NCBI GenBank assembly: GCA_964508195.1
Contig: CAZDSH010000002.1
Location: forward strand, 23,625-87,624
Length of the DNA: 64,000 nucleotides
Direction of reading: 5' to 3'
Origin: JAAYEV01 sp964508195
Lineage (GTDB): Bacteria; Bacillota; Clostridia; Ch29
In this document: one piece after another, positions 23,877-32,296 of the stretch
Position numbering within the stretch: the first letter of the stretch is position 1
Layout: each line of letters starts with the position of its first letter
Made by a program: the position numbers and the translations under genes
Notes under the pieces: model-generated
What the model saw: only the letters and a program-made list of their open reading frames with translations
Database searches by the model: none
Told to the model about the DNA's origin: nothing

Positions 23877-23914
23877 GAAATATATATAATAACTATAGTT
23901 ATTATATATATTTC
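23877..23914. repeat. 38-bp perfect AT-rich palindrome between rsmG and noc
   Basis: GAAATATATATAATAACTA (23877-23895) is followed without a spacer by its exact reverse complement (23896-23914). It is in the 206-base gap between rsmG and noc. There is no GC core or T tract on either side, so it is a poor terminator. Confidence 0.85.
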
Positions 23915-23979
23915 TTTATTCTCGCCCTTGTTCCTCCTATTTTATATAAAAATCGTTCTACACTTGTTGCTACACTTCT

Positions 23980-24702
23980 TCAGATTAAAGGTTTTTTCGT
24001 CGGCCTTCCGGCTTTTCTCGGATATTCCGCCTCTGTTGGCCTTACCTTTTCTATAATTATTATATGGCGGTTTATATCAGTAAAGGGCAAACAAAAATGT
24101 TGCACCTGGGTTATACGCCCTCCTAACAGCTCAATCCCTTTGTCCGCCATCCTAAGCTCTTCTTTATAATTAGCCCCTTTCATAGCAAGGAAGAACCCCC
24201 CGACCTTTACGAAGGGTAGACAGTATTCCGCTATGACGGGGAGCTGTGATACCGCTCTGGCGAAACATAGTTCGTAGCTCTCCCTATGGAGCGCATCCCT
24301 TGCTAACTCCTCGGCCCTGGCATGTATAGGTATCGTATTGCTTAAATTTAGTCGGGCAATTGCATGCTCCAGAAATGTTACCCTTTTTTTTAGAGAATCC
24401 AGTAGCGTGGCCCTAAGCCCAGTATACAGTATTTTTAACGGTATTCCGGGGAATCCCGCCCCGGTTCCTACATCTATGATCCTTAGATCATCACGTATAT
24501 ATCCCGTTGCAACACATGTAAAGGCATCAAGAAAATGTTTTATGATAACGTCCCTAACCTCGGTAATCGCAGTCAGATTCATCCTTTTGTTCCATTCACT
24601 TAGTATCTCCATATATTTAAACAGGCACAGTATTTGTTCATCGGTTATCCCCACGCCTAGCTCTTCTGCACCCCTCCTTAGGAGTTCTTCCTGCCCCTTC
24701 AT
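23980..24702 (-). CDS. rsmG: 16S rRNA (guanine-N7) methyltransferase RsmG
   Basis: 240 residues. S-adenosylmethionine motif I-D-V-G-T-G-A-G-F-P-G-I-P-L-K near 72-86, N-terminal R-M-N-L-T-A-I-T typical of GidB, and S-R-A-V-like F-A-R-A-V-S-Q-L. Methylates G527 (E. coli numbering) of 16S rRNA. Its ATG overlaps the end of mnmG by four bases. Confidence 0.96.
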   Translation of the reverse strand: MKGQEELLRRGAEELGVGITDEQILCLFKYMEILSEWNKRMNLTAITEVRDVIIKHFLDAFTCVATGYIRDDLRIIDVGTGAGFPGIPLKILYTGLRATLLDSLKKRVTFLEHAIARLNLSNTIPIHARAEELARDALHRESYELCFARAVSQLPVIAEYCLPFVKVGGFFLAMKGANYKEELRMADKGIELLGGRITQVQHFCLPFTDINRHIIIIEKVRPTEAEYPRKAGRPTKKPLI

Positions 24703-26588
24703 CGGTTCCCTTCCCTTCTTTTTTGTTCAAGATATATCATAAGCACCGAAATATCCGCCGGCGATACGCCGGTTATCCTGGATGCCTGTCCGAGGGAAAG
24801 GGGCCTTATTTCTTCAAGCCTTTCCTTCGCTTCACGTCTAAGTCCCTTTATGTCCATATAACGTGTGTTAGGGTCTAATCTCTTGCCCTCCATTTTTTTG
24901 AACTGCTCTACCTGTAAAAGTTGTTTCTTTATGTAGCCTTCATATTTAATCTCCGTTTCTACCTGTTTGCCGATAGCCCTCGGCAGGTCTGGCCTTTCTT
25001 TATCCAAAACCCCGAGGCTTTCGTAGTCCAGTTCAGGCCGCTTCAAAAGTTCGTATAAAGTCGTTCCCGTTTTAATTAACGCGCTTTCATTTTTAAGCAA
25101 AAAATCATTCGTCTCCGCTGTAGGCGATACTACAACATTTTTAAGCCTTTTTATTTCGTTTTGTAATCTTTTTTGCTTATATAAATATTTCTCATATCTT
25201 TCTTCCGTAACCAAGCCTATATCATAACCCTTTTCAGTTAACCGCCTATCAGCGTTATCCTGGCGCAATATAAGCCTATACTCCGCCCTGGAGGTCATTA
25301 TACGGTAGGGCTCTTGGATACCCTTTGTAACCAAATCATCTATTAACACGCCGATATATGCCTCGGATCTGTCCAGGATCATAGGTTTTTGTTTTCTTAT
25401 GCTCCTAACCGCGTTTATTCCCGCTATTATACCCTGGGCCGCAGCTTCTTCATATCCGGAGCTGCCATTTATCTGGCCGGCGCAAAACAGACGGGCTATT
25501 TTTTTACACTCGAGGGAAAGGCTTAACTGGGCGGGGTCAATACAATCGTATTCGATGGCATAGGCGGAACGCATTATCTTTACATTCTCCAACCCCTTAA
25601 TAGATCGATAAAGTTTCACCTGGACGTCCTCGGGCAAGCTCGTAGACAGACCCTGGACGTACATTTCCCGGGTTTTCCTACCCTCGGGTTCTATGAAAAA
25701 CTGGTGGGCTTTTTTATCGGGGAACATTACAATTTTATCTTCAATAGAAGGACAATACCTTATGCCTATTCCGGTAATATTTCCTCCGAATAGGGCAGAT
25801 TTTTTAATGTTGTCAGTAACCAGCCTATGGGTATTTTCATTAGTATAGCCTAACCAACAGGAAACCTGTTCCCTTTCGAGGCATTCGAACTCATTCTGAA
25901 AGGAAAAGGGCACTATATCCTGATCCCCTTTTTGTTCATTAAAGGCCGAATAATCAATGGATTCGCCGTGGACTCTCGCCGGAGTCCCAGTTTTAAAGCG
26001 CATGAGCTTAAGGCCGGACCTCTCTAGGCTACCGGATAATTCATTCGCAGCGAACAATCCATAGGGTCCGCCTTCGTAATTTATTTCGCCGATATGGATT
26101 TTCCCCCTTAGGTATACCCCCGTAGTAAGTATAACGGCCTTTGCCCCGTAAACTGCCCCGTTTTTAGTTTTTATACCCTTACATTGTCCCCCTTCTACTA
26201 TAATATCAGTTACCTCGTCCTGCTTAATGTCTAAATTAGGTTGCTCCTCTAACGCCCTTTTCATTTCTGCCTGATAATCCATCTTATCCGCCTGAGCCCT
26301 TAGAGAATGGACCGCGGGGCCTTTACCGGTGTTTAACATCTTAATCTGTATAAAAGTTTTATCTATGGCAATTCCCATTTCCCCGCCAAGGGCATCTATC
26401 TCCCTTACGAGGTGCCCTTTGCCGGTACCTCCTATGGCGGGGTTACAGGCCATGAGCGCTATACTATCGAGATTAAGGGTAATCACTAATGTTTTGCAGC
26501 CTAATTTCGCCGCTGCGAGACAGGCCTCACACCCGGCATGACCCGCACCTACTACTATTACGTCGTAATCCCCCGCGTGGTACTCCAT
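24699..26588 (-). CDS. mnmG: tRNA uridine-5-carboxymethylaminomethyl modification enzyme MnmG
   Basis: 629 residues. FAD-binding V-V-G-A-G-H-A-G-C-E-A near 12-22, signature G-P-R-Y-C-P-S-I-E-D-K variant G-I-R-Y-C-P-S-I-E-D-K near 282, and the second signature C-A-G-Q-I-N-G-S-S-G-Y-E-E-A-A-A-Q-G near 370. With MnmE it modifies the wobble uridine of certain tRNAs. Twelve bases separate it from mnmE. Confidence 0.97.
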   Translation of the reverse strand: MEYHAGDYDVIVVGAGHAGCEACLAAAKLGCKTLVITLNLDSIALMACNPAIGGTGKGHLVREIDALGGEMGIAIDKTFIQIKMLNTGKGPAVHSLRAQADKMDYQAEMKRALEEQPNLDIKQDEVTDIIVEGGQCKGIKTKNGAVYGAKAVILTTGVYLRGKIHIGEINYEGGPYGLFAANELSGSLERSGLKLMRFKTGTPARVHGESIDYSAFNEQKGDQDIVPFSFQNEFECLEREQVSCWLGYTNENTHRLVTDNIKKSALFGGNITGIGIRYCPSIEDKIVMFPDKKAHQFFIEPEGRKTREMYVQGLSTSLPEDVQVKLYRSIKGLENVKIMRSAYAIEYDCIDPAQLSLSLECKKIARLFCAGQINGSSGYEEAAAQGIIAGINAVRSIRKQKPMILDRSEAYIGVLIDDLVTKGIQEPYRIMTSRAEYRLILRQDNADRRLTEKGYDIGLVTEERYEKYLYKQKRLQNEIKRLKNVVVSPTAETNDFLLKNESALIKTGTTLYELLKRPELDYESLGVLDKERPDLPRAIGKQVETEIKYEGYIKKQLLQVEQFKKMEGKRLDPNTRYMDIKGLRREAKERLEEIRPLSLGQASRITGVSPADISVLMIYLEQKRREGNR

Positions 26589-26599
26589 ATTGATCCCTC

Positions 26600-28003
26600 C
26601 TACTTGCCTATGCAGAAATCCTCGAATATCTTATTCACAATCTCCTCGGTGATATTATCCCCGGTTATTTCTCCAATGGCCTCCAAAGATGCTTTAATGT
26701 CTATTGCAACGAGATCCACAGGAATATTACTTTTGATGGCATCCTCTGCATCACGAAGACTTTTCCGCGCCCTTTTGAGACAATTTTCGTGCCTAATTCT
26801 AGTGAGCATTATCCTATCACCGCTCTTTATGTCACCGGCAAATACTGTATCTATTATAGTGTCTTCAAGTACGTCTAATCCTTTGTCTTCAATGATAGAC
26901 ATATATATTATCGGCCATTTATTAAATTCTTTAGTAATTTCCTGTAGGTCTAATCTTATTTCTAGATCCGTTTTGTTTATTAATACAATTACTTTTTTAT
27001 CCCTAATAACATCTAATATATCCCTGTCATCCCGGGAAAGGGGCTTGGCTGCGTCTAGCATAAATAACACTAAATCCGCGTCGGCCATGTGCTTTCTAGC
27101 CTTTTCGACGCCTATGCTCTCTACTAAATCGTCGGTTTGCCTTATACCCGCCGTGTCTATAACCCTTAGGGGGATACCCTTCAGGTTAACGTATTCCTCT
27201 ATGATGTCCCTCGTTGTACCCGGTACCTCCGTCACTATTGCCCTGTTTTCCCTGAGCAACGCATTGAGCAAGGAGGATTTACCGACGTTTGGCGTACCTA
27301 TTATAGCTGTCCTGAGGCCTTCCCGTACTATTCTACCCCCGGCGGACGTCGCAAGGAGTTTTTCTATTTGATCGCTCCCCTTACGGATATCCTGTAACAG
27401 GGTTTCCCTTGTTCTTTCATCGATATCATCTTCGGGAAAGTCAATAGAAGCCTCTATACTAGCCATTGCCGATAAAAGATTTTGTTTTATACGCTCCAGA
27501 TGCCGGGATAGCCTTCCTTCTAATTGATTCATCGCAGCTTTTAGGCCCATCTCGGATTTTGAACTTATAATATCCATTACTGCCTCGGCCTGGGATAGAT
27601 CTATCCTACCCTTTAAAAATGCCCTTTTAGTGAATTCCCCGGGCTCAGCTATCCTCGCACCTTCGTCTATAACCGTTTCCAATATCTTTTTTGTCGACAG
27701 GATCCCGCCATGACAATGAATCTCTATAACGTCCTCCCTCGTATAGGTATAGGGCGCACGCATTGCAACGACTAAAACCTCGTCGATAACCTCGCCGCTG
27801 TCTGGGACATATATATGGCCATAATTCATCCTTTTATCTGGTAGATCCCTTAAAGGAGTATCCGTTACAGATCTGAAAATCCTCGTAGCTATGTCAATTG
27901 CCTCGGCTCCGCTTATACGTACTATGCCAATACCACTCTCCCCCGGTGCCGTAGCAATTGCGGCTATTGTGTCTTCACCCCTGGTTACCCCATGGCATAT
28001 CAC
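26600..28003 (-). CDS. mnmE: tRNA modification GTPase MnmE
   Basis: 467 residues. Formyl-tetrahydrofolate-binding N-terminal domain (D-T-I-A-A-I-A-T-A-P-G-E-S-G-I), GTPase domain with G-T-P-N-V-G-K-S-S near 229-237, P-G-T-T-R-D, D-T-A-G-I-R, N-K-T-D, and the C-terminal C-I-G-K ending that carries the catalytic cysteine. The only in-frame start before the conserved part is a GTG at 28003, whose ribosome site AAAGGAG overlaps it, so true initiation is unclear. Confidence 0.96.
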   Translation of the reverse strand: MICHGVTRGEDTIAAIATAPGESGIGIVRISGAEAIDIATRIFRSVTDTPLRDLPDKRMNYGHIYVPDSGEVIDEVLVVAMRAPYTYTREDVIEIHCHGGILSTKKILETVIDEGARIAEPGEFTKRAFLKGRIDLSQAEAVMDIISSKSEMGLKAAMNQLEGRLSRHLERIKQNLLSAMASIEASIDFPEDDIDERTRETLLQDIRKGSDQIEKLLATSAGGRIVREGLRTAIIGTPNVGKSSLLNALLRENRAIVTEVPGTTRDIIEEYVNLKGIPLRVIDTAGIRQTDDLVESIGVEKARKHMADADLVLFMLDAAKPLSRDDRDILDVIRDKKVIVLINKTDLEIRLDLQEITKEFNKWPIIYMSIIEDKGLDVLEDTIIDTVFAGDIKSGDRIMLTRIRHENCLKRARKSLRDAEDAIKSNIPVDLVAIDIKASLEAIGEITGDNITEEIVNKIFEDFCIGK

Positions 28004-28079
28004 TCCTTTAAATGTACCCTTTGGTTATCCCCGGCCCTTAGCCCGGCGGTGCCCTTTACTTCACTATAAAGCCCTATTT

Positions 28080-28109
28080 AAAAAATTAAGCAGGTGCACG
28101 GCACCTGCT
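28080..28109 (-). terminator. terminator of the yidC-jag unit
   Basis: AGCAGGTGC (28089-28097) and GCACCTGCT (28101-28109) form a nine-bp perfect stem with a three-base loop; the minus strand continues with TTAATTTTTT. Confidence 0.8.
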
Positions 28110-28119
28110 CACAGTGATG

Positions 28120-28752
28120 TCACTTTAAACTTACTATTACTTTCCTATACGGTTCTTGTCCTTCGCTGTGAGTTGTCACCCTATCATCATTCTGCAGCGC
28201 AGAATGTATTATCCGCCGTTCATAGGGGTTCATAGGCTCTAAAGTTATATCCTTACCTATTTTTACCGCTTTATAAGCAATATTTTTAGCCAACTGTATC
28301 AGCGTCTCTTCCCTTTTTTTTCTATAATTTTCCGTATCTACGATTATTCTGTAATATCGATCAGAATATTTCTTGTTTATTGCAAGGCTTGTAATATACT
28401 GAATAGCATCTAAAGTTTGTCCCCTTCTACCTATTAAAACGCCCATATTAGGGCCTTTAAACTCCGCCCGTATAATGCCCTCCGCCTTTGAGCTTATTGT
28501 TACTTCCCCCTCCACGTCCATCACCTTTAAAAGCTGCTCTAAAAATGTCTTCGTAACGTCCGCAGGGGTTTTGCGAAGGGTAACCTTTACCTCCGCGGGC
28601 TTATTATAAATAAGGCCGAACAGTCCCTTCTCCGGTTCTTCGATTATATCAATTTTAACGTCGCCTAATTCGGCGTCTAACTCGTCTATCGCTAATTGAA
28701 CCGCTTCCTGAATCGTCTTTCCCTTCTTTATAACGAATCTTTCTGTGGTCAA
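28120..28752 (-). CDS. jag: Jag/KhpB RNA-binding protein (SpoIIIJ-associated)
   Basis: 210 residues with three parts: Jag-N (K-K-G-K-T-I-Q-E-A-V-Q-L-A-I-D-E-L near 8-25), a KH domain with G-P-N-M-G-V-L-I-G-R-R-G-Q-T-L-D-A-I-Q near 104-123, and an R3H domain with R-x4-H (E-R-R-I-I-H-S-A-L) near 180. Partner of KhpA-type proteins in RNA binding and cell-wall regulation; needed with SpoIIIJ in sporulation. ATG overlaps the yidC stop by four bases. Confidence 0.95.
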   Translation of the reverse strand: MTTERFVIKKGKTIQEAVQLAIDELDAELGDVKIDIIEEPEKGLFGLIYNKPAEVKVTLRKTPADVTKTFLEQLLKVMDVEGEVTISSKAEGIIRAEFKGPNMGVLIGRRGQTLDAIQYITSLAINKKYSDRYYRIIVDTENYRKKREETLIQLAKNIAYKAVKIGKDITLEPMNPYERRIIHSALQNDDRVTTHSEGQEPYRKVIVSLK

Positions 28753-29444
28753 TTGGATTCCCCCTTAAGAGCTTTCCCCCGGGCCAGGGCAAAATACTGC
28801 TGCACTATTTGAAACATATTGCTTAACACCCAGTAAAGGGATACCCCTGCGGGGAAACTAAAGCTGAAGTATCCAATCATAAGAGGCATTACGACATTCA
28901 TCGTGCCTTGGGATGAAGCATCGGCACCCTTCGGTGCAACCATTTTTGATTGATAATAGGTGGTACCCGCCGCCAGTAGCGGCAGTATCCACATTACAGG
29001 GTTTCCCATGCTGGCTTTGAAGCTGGAGATCTCTGATAAATCCTTTATCCAAAGGAAGCTTTTATTAACGGTTTCATAGATTTCTGGAGTGAAAACGTAT
29101 AGCTCCGGCTGCCTTAAAACCTTAAACAATGCGAATAAAACCGGGAGCTGAAGCAACATGGGCAAACATCCGCCGGCTAAGGGATTAATATTATGTTGCC
29201 TGTAAAGCTCCATCGTTTTTTCATTCAGCTTTTGTTTGTCGTTACCATATTTTTTTTGTAACGCCTTCATCTTTGGGTTAAGCTCCTGCATCTGTTTCAT
29301 TGACCTAGTCTGTTTAATGGTCAATGGTAACAATATAAGTTTTACCAGTATCGTAAATATTACTATGGAAAGGCCATAGCTGTTGGATATTTTATATATA
29401 GAAAATAATAATTTTCCTAACGATACTGCAATAGCGTTAAACAT
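28749..29444 (-). CDS. yidC: membrane protein insertase YidC/SpoIIIJ
   Basis: 231 residues, the short Gram-positive form. Membrane helices near 22-42, 95-112, 150-165, 185-215; the conserved K-Q-T-R-S-M-K-Q-M-Q cytoplasmic hairpin and the positively charged groove residue around R/K near the first helix are present. No lipobox at the N terminus, as in many clostridial versions. Inserts membrane proteins; the SpoIIIJ paralogue serves forespore signalling. Confidence 0.95.
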   Translation of the reverse strand: MFNAIAVSLGKLLFSIYKISNSYGLSIVIFTILVKLILLPLTIKQTRSMKQMQELNPKMKALQKKYGNDKQKLNEKTMELYRQHNINPLAGGCLPMLLQLPVLFALFKVLRQPELYVFTPEIYETVNKSFLWIKDLSEISSFKASMGNPVMWILPLLAAGTTYYQSKMVAPKGADASSQGTMNVVMPLMIGYFSFSFPAGVSLYWVLSNMFQIVQQYFALARGKALKGESN

Positions 29445-29465
29445 TTTCCTCCCCCTAATCTGTGG

Positions 29466-29675
29466 TTATTTTACGGGGTCATAGCCCCCCGGATGAAACG
29501 GATGACATTTCAATATCCTTTTACAGGCCATAATAATCCCCTTTGTTGCACCATATTTATCTATGGCGCAGATCGCATATTCTGAACAGGTCGGATAAAA
29601 CCTGCACTTTCCTATACTCATAGGCGAGATAAATTTTCTATACAGTTTAATAATAAATATAATTATACCCCTCAT
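29466..29675 (-). CDS. yidD: membrane protein insertion efficiency factor YidD
   Basis: 69 residues with all family marks: S-P-M-S-I-G-K-C-R-F-Y-P-T-C-S-E-Y-A near 16-33 and C-H-P-F-H-P-G-G-Y-D-P-V at the end; amphipathic N-terminal helix. Start overlaps the rnpA stop by four bases. Sits between rnpA and yidC as in most bacteria. Confidence 0.96.
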   Translation of the reverse strand: MRGIIIFIIKLYRKFISPMSIGKCRFYPTCSEYAICAIDKYGATKGIIMACKRILKCHPFHPGGYDPVK

Positions 29676-30022
29676 CTTGTCATCTCTTTTTCAATAAGTT
29701 TATGCCTCGTCAATAAATCCAACATCCATCTTTCTATATCGTTATACTTTGCATCCTTTGCCCGGGGGCGAACTATAAGAATAATATCGTATCCCTTTTC
29801 CATCCTTTTTAAATTCTTCCTGTATACTTCCTTTATAAGCCTTTTTATCCTGTTCCGTAAAACACTTTTGCCGACCTTAACGCTGATACTTATACCGATT
29901 CTATTATAACCTTTATAGTTTGTTAATATATACATAACCAATAGGGGATTAGCCTTACTTTTACCCCTTTTGTAGATGGCGGAGAAATCTTTGCCCTTTT
30001 TAATTGATATTAATTTTGACAT
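29672..30022 (-). CDS. rnpA: ribonuclease P protein component
   Basis: 116 residues. RNR motif in S-V-L-R-N-R-I-K-R-L-I-K-E near 53-65, and aromatic K-x-x-D-F-S-A-I-Y-K-R-G-K-S start. Binds the RNase P RNA for 5' tRNA maturation. It follows rpmH by 159 bases with a hairpin in between. Confidence 0.96.
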   Translation of the reverse strand: MSKLISIKKGKDFSAIYKRGKSKANPLLVMYILTNYKGYNRIGISISVKVGKSVLRNRIKRLIKEVYRKNLKRMEKGYDIILIVRPRAKDAKYNDIERWMLDLLTRHKLIEKEMTR

Positions 30023-30159
30023 AAGAACCTTTCTTTCATAATTGTTTTTACATTATATATGGTCCCGTTGTATACGTACTATTCTTTAATTATGATATAC
30101 GGTATAATTACGGATCAATGTTTATGAAACAAGAGGTGGTTTATACAAAAAAATCTATA

Positions 30160-30183
30160 AAAAGGCCCCTCAGTAGCGGCCTT
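30160..30183 (-). terminator. hairpin/terminator between rpmH and rnpA
   Basis: AAGGCC (30178-30183 complement) pairs with GGCCTT (30162-30167) over a ten-base loop and runs into TTTTTAT on the minus strand. It overlaps the rpmH stop codon and would end or thin transcription before rnpA. Confidence 0.6.
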
Positions 30184-30316
30184 ATGCTGTCAATCTCTTC
30201 CTTCCTTTTCTTCTCCTATTCCTTATAATCCTTCTTCCTGCCCTGGTTTTCATACGTTGCCTAAACCCGTATTTCTTTTTACGTTTCCTTTTCTTAGGTT
30301 GGTATGTCATCTTCAT
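30182..30316 (-). CDS. rpmH: 50S ribosomal protein L34
   Basis: 44 residues, the family size: MKMTYQPKKRKRKKKYGF at the start and R-M-K-T-R-A-G-R-R-I-I-R-N-R-R-R-K-G-R-K-R-L-T-A at the end. AGGTGG five bases before the ATG. Very basic; the classic first gene left of oriC. It has a perfect sigma-A promoter at 30376-30404. Confidence 0.97.
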   Translation of the reverse strand: MKMTYQPKKRKRKKKYGFRQRMKTRAGRRIIRNRRRKGRKRLTA

Positions 30317-30375
30317 TGGCTCCACCTCTCTTTCGCAACTATCTTTATAGGCCAAGTTCCTTAAATTATATATAG

Positions 30376-30404
30376 ATTATAGCCTTATTGAATATTTGTG
30401 TCAA
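30376..30404 (-). promoter_or_regulatory. consensus promoter of rpmH
   Basis: Minus strand TTGACA (complement of 30399-30404), 17-bp spacer, TATAAT (complement of 30376-30381): every consensus base matches, as expected for a strongly expressed ribosomal gene. Confidence 0.88.
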
Positions 30405-30444
30405 GAAAATGAAATTGTGGTTAAAAAAAAACAAACTTATTTTT

Positions 30445-30676
30445 TGTGGATATGTTGACAATAATCATTGATAACGCCGGAATAATTTGTTATCATAAAA
30501 TAGCGTCTTTAAGTACCGGGGTAGAAAATCAAAACTATAGAATACCCCTTCACATACGGAAATACAAGGTTTTCAACCCTTTTCCCTATTATATAATAAC
30601 GACTCTTACGCGGGGGTTATTAGCTGTCCATGGGTTAAAAGTTATACCCATAGGGTGTGGATATTTGTGTGGATAA
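30445..30676. promoter_or_regulatory. oriC left part: DnaA boxes upstream of dnaA
   Basis: The 382-base rpmH-dnaA gap has DnaA boxes TGTGGATAT (30445-30453), TGTGGATAT (30656-30664) and the perfect TGTGGATAA (30668-30676), all reading on the minus strand, with AT-rich stretches. The last two sit 23-43 bases before the dnaA ATG and could both serve initiation and repress dnaA. A candidate dnaA promoter is TTTTCA (30570-30575), 16 bp, TATAAT (30592-30597). Confidence 0.75.
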
Positions 30677-30698
30677 ACTATTTTAAGGAGGCAATACT

Positions 30699-32042
30699 AT
30701 GCAAAATGACCTAGCATCCGCTTGGGAGGATACTATGCTTATTATAAAGGGTGAAGTACAGGAGGTAAGTTTTAACACATGGTTTAAGGTTATACAGTTA
30801 ATCGAAATGACCGATGAAAAGATTGTACTTTGTTCGCCTAACGAATTTATGAAAAATATCCTGGAGACCCGTTATATAACGCTTATCTTTAATGCCCTGG
30901 AGCAAGTAACGTCCCGACAATACGATATAAAGATTATTCTTCCCGAGGAGATAGGCGCTGAAACCGCCGGAGCCGGCGGGCACAAATATAATAATGGCGA
31001 AAATGCCCTTAAATCGGATTTCGGTATACTGAACCCAAAATACACCTTCGATACCTTCGTAATAGGTAACAGCAACCGATTCGCCCATGCAGCATCCTTG
31101 GCAGTATCCGAGGCCCCGGCTAAGTCCTATAATCCGTTATTTATATACGGCGGCGTCGGCCTTGGCAAAACCCATTTAATGCATGCTATAGGCCATTATA
31201 TAATCAGAAACAATCCAAAAACCCGGGTTTTATATACCACTTCGGAAAAGTTTACGAACGATCTCATTAATTCTATAAGGGATGACAAAAATGTTGAATT
31301 TCGAAACCGGTATAGAACCGCCGATGTTTTACTCGTAGACGATATACAGTTCATAGCCGATAAGGAAAGAACCCAGGAGGAGTTTTTCCATACATTTAAT
31401 TCCTTATATGAATCCAGCAAACAAATAATCATATCCAGTGATAGGCCACCGAAGGAGATACCTACGCTGGAAGACAGGCTCAGGTCTAGGTTTGAGTGGG
31501 GCCTTATATGTGATATCCAGCCACCGGACTTTGAAACGCGTATAGCTATACTTAAAAAGAAGGCAACGTTAGAAAATATTTCAACCCCCGATGAAGTACT
31601 CGTTTTCATTGCAAAAAGAATCGAATCGAATATAAGGGAGCTTGAAGGTGCCTTTATAAAGGTTGCCGCCTATTCATCCCTTACGAACAAAGAAATTAAT
31701 ATGGACCTTGCAAAGGAAGCCCTTAAGGACTTCTTTTCCAACGCTAAACCTAAACTGATAACGGTAGATGCTATTAAGCGGGTCATATCTGAATATTATT
31801 CGATAAAGTTAGAGGATTTTAAATCGCGTAAGCGTACCCGTGCCGTGGCCTTCCCCAGACAGGTGGCTATGTACTTAACAAGGGAGCTAACGGACCTTTC
31901 GTTGCCGAAAATAGGCGATGAGTTCGGCGGTAGGGACCACTCTACTGTGCTACATGCCTACGATAAAATCACGACGGAGCTTAAAACTGACGAATCCCTT
32001 AAGATGGCCATAGAGGAAATACATAGGGAACTAAAAACCTAG
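30699..32042 (+). CDS. dnaA: chromosomal replication initiator DnaA
   Basis: 447 residues; AAGGAGG nine bases upstream. Domain I (1-80, S-F-N-T-W-F), short linker, AAA+ domain with G-G-V-G-L-G-K-T-H-L near 150-159, Walker B V-L-L-V-D-D-I-Q, and DNA-binding domain IV with G-G-R-D-H-S-T-V-L-H-A near 409-419. Binds the boxes on both sides of its own gene and opens the duplex at the AT-rich element before dnaN. 254 bases, not a simple operon gap, separate it from dnaN. Confidence 0.98.
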   Translation: MQNDLASAWEDTMLIIKGEVQEVSFNTWFKVIQLIEMTDEKIVLCSPNEFMKNILETRYITLIFNALEQVTSRQYDIKIILPEEIGAETAGAGGHKYNNGENALKSDFGILNPKYTFDTFVIGNSNRFAHAASLAVSEAPAKSYNPLFIYGGVGLGKTHLMHAIGHYIIRNNPKTRVLYTTSEKFTNDLINSIRDDKNVEFRNRYRTADVLLVDDIQFIADKERTQEEFFHTFNSLYESSKQIIISSDRPPKEIPTLEDRLRSRFEWGLICDIQPPDFETRIAILKKKATLENISTPDEVLVFIAKRIESNIRELEGAFIKVAAYSSLTNKEINMDLAKEALKDFFSNAKPKLITVDAIKRVISEYYSIKLEDFKSRKRTRAVAFPRQVAMYLTRELTDLSLPKIGDEFGGRDHSTVLHAYDKITTELKTDESLKMAIEEIHRELKT

Positions 32043-32134
32043 GATCTATTTCTGGGCATAACCCGTTGATAAGCAGTTAATAACTTGTTGACTAATTGGA
32101 AGGGATCCCCTTACAAAAAATGTAATGTGCACAG

Positions 32135-32280
32135 TGTGGAAAGGTATGCACTTGTTAGTAACAAATGATTAACAGCTGTAAGCATTGATTCTGCTTTTGT
32201 TTATACCCTTTTCCACATATAAACACCCCCTACTACTATTACTACTATATATTTATATTTATATATATAGATATATAGTT
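32135..32280. other. oriC right part: DnaA boxes, DnaA-trio array and unwinding element
   Basis: Between dnaA and dnaN: DnaA-like boxes TGTGGAAAG (32135-32143) and TTTTCCACA (32209-32217), then a GC-rich CCCCC (32226-32230), then six trinucleotides TAC TAC TAT TAC TAC TAT (32231-32248), then 32 bases of pure A/T-rich sequence to 32280. This box, GC clamp, trio, AT order is that of the Bacillus unwinding element, where DnaA-trios guide DnaA onto one strand. The match to Bacillus is from memory. Confidence 0.85.
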
Positions 32281-32296
32281 TTTGGAGGTTATACAC

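Noticed and set aside
26538..27371. 277-codon open frame on the plus strand
   Set aside because: It lies entirely antisense to mnmE (and the end of mnmG), has no ribosome site or domain, and shows the Ser/Leu/Ile-rich make-up of a mirror frame.
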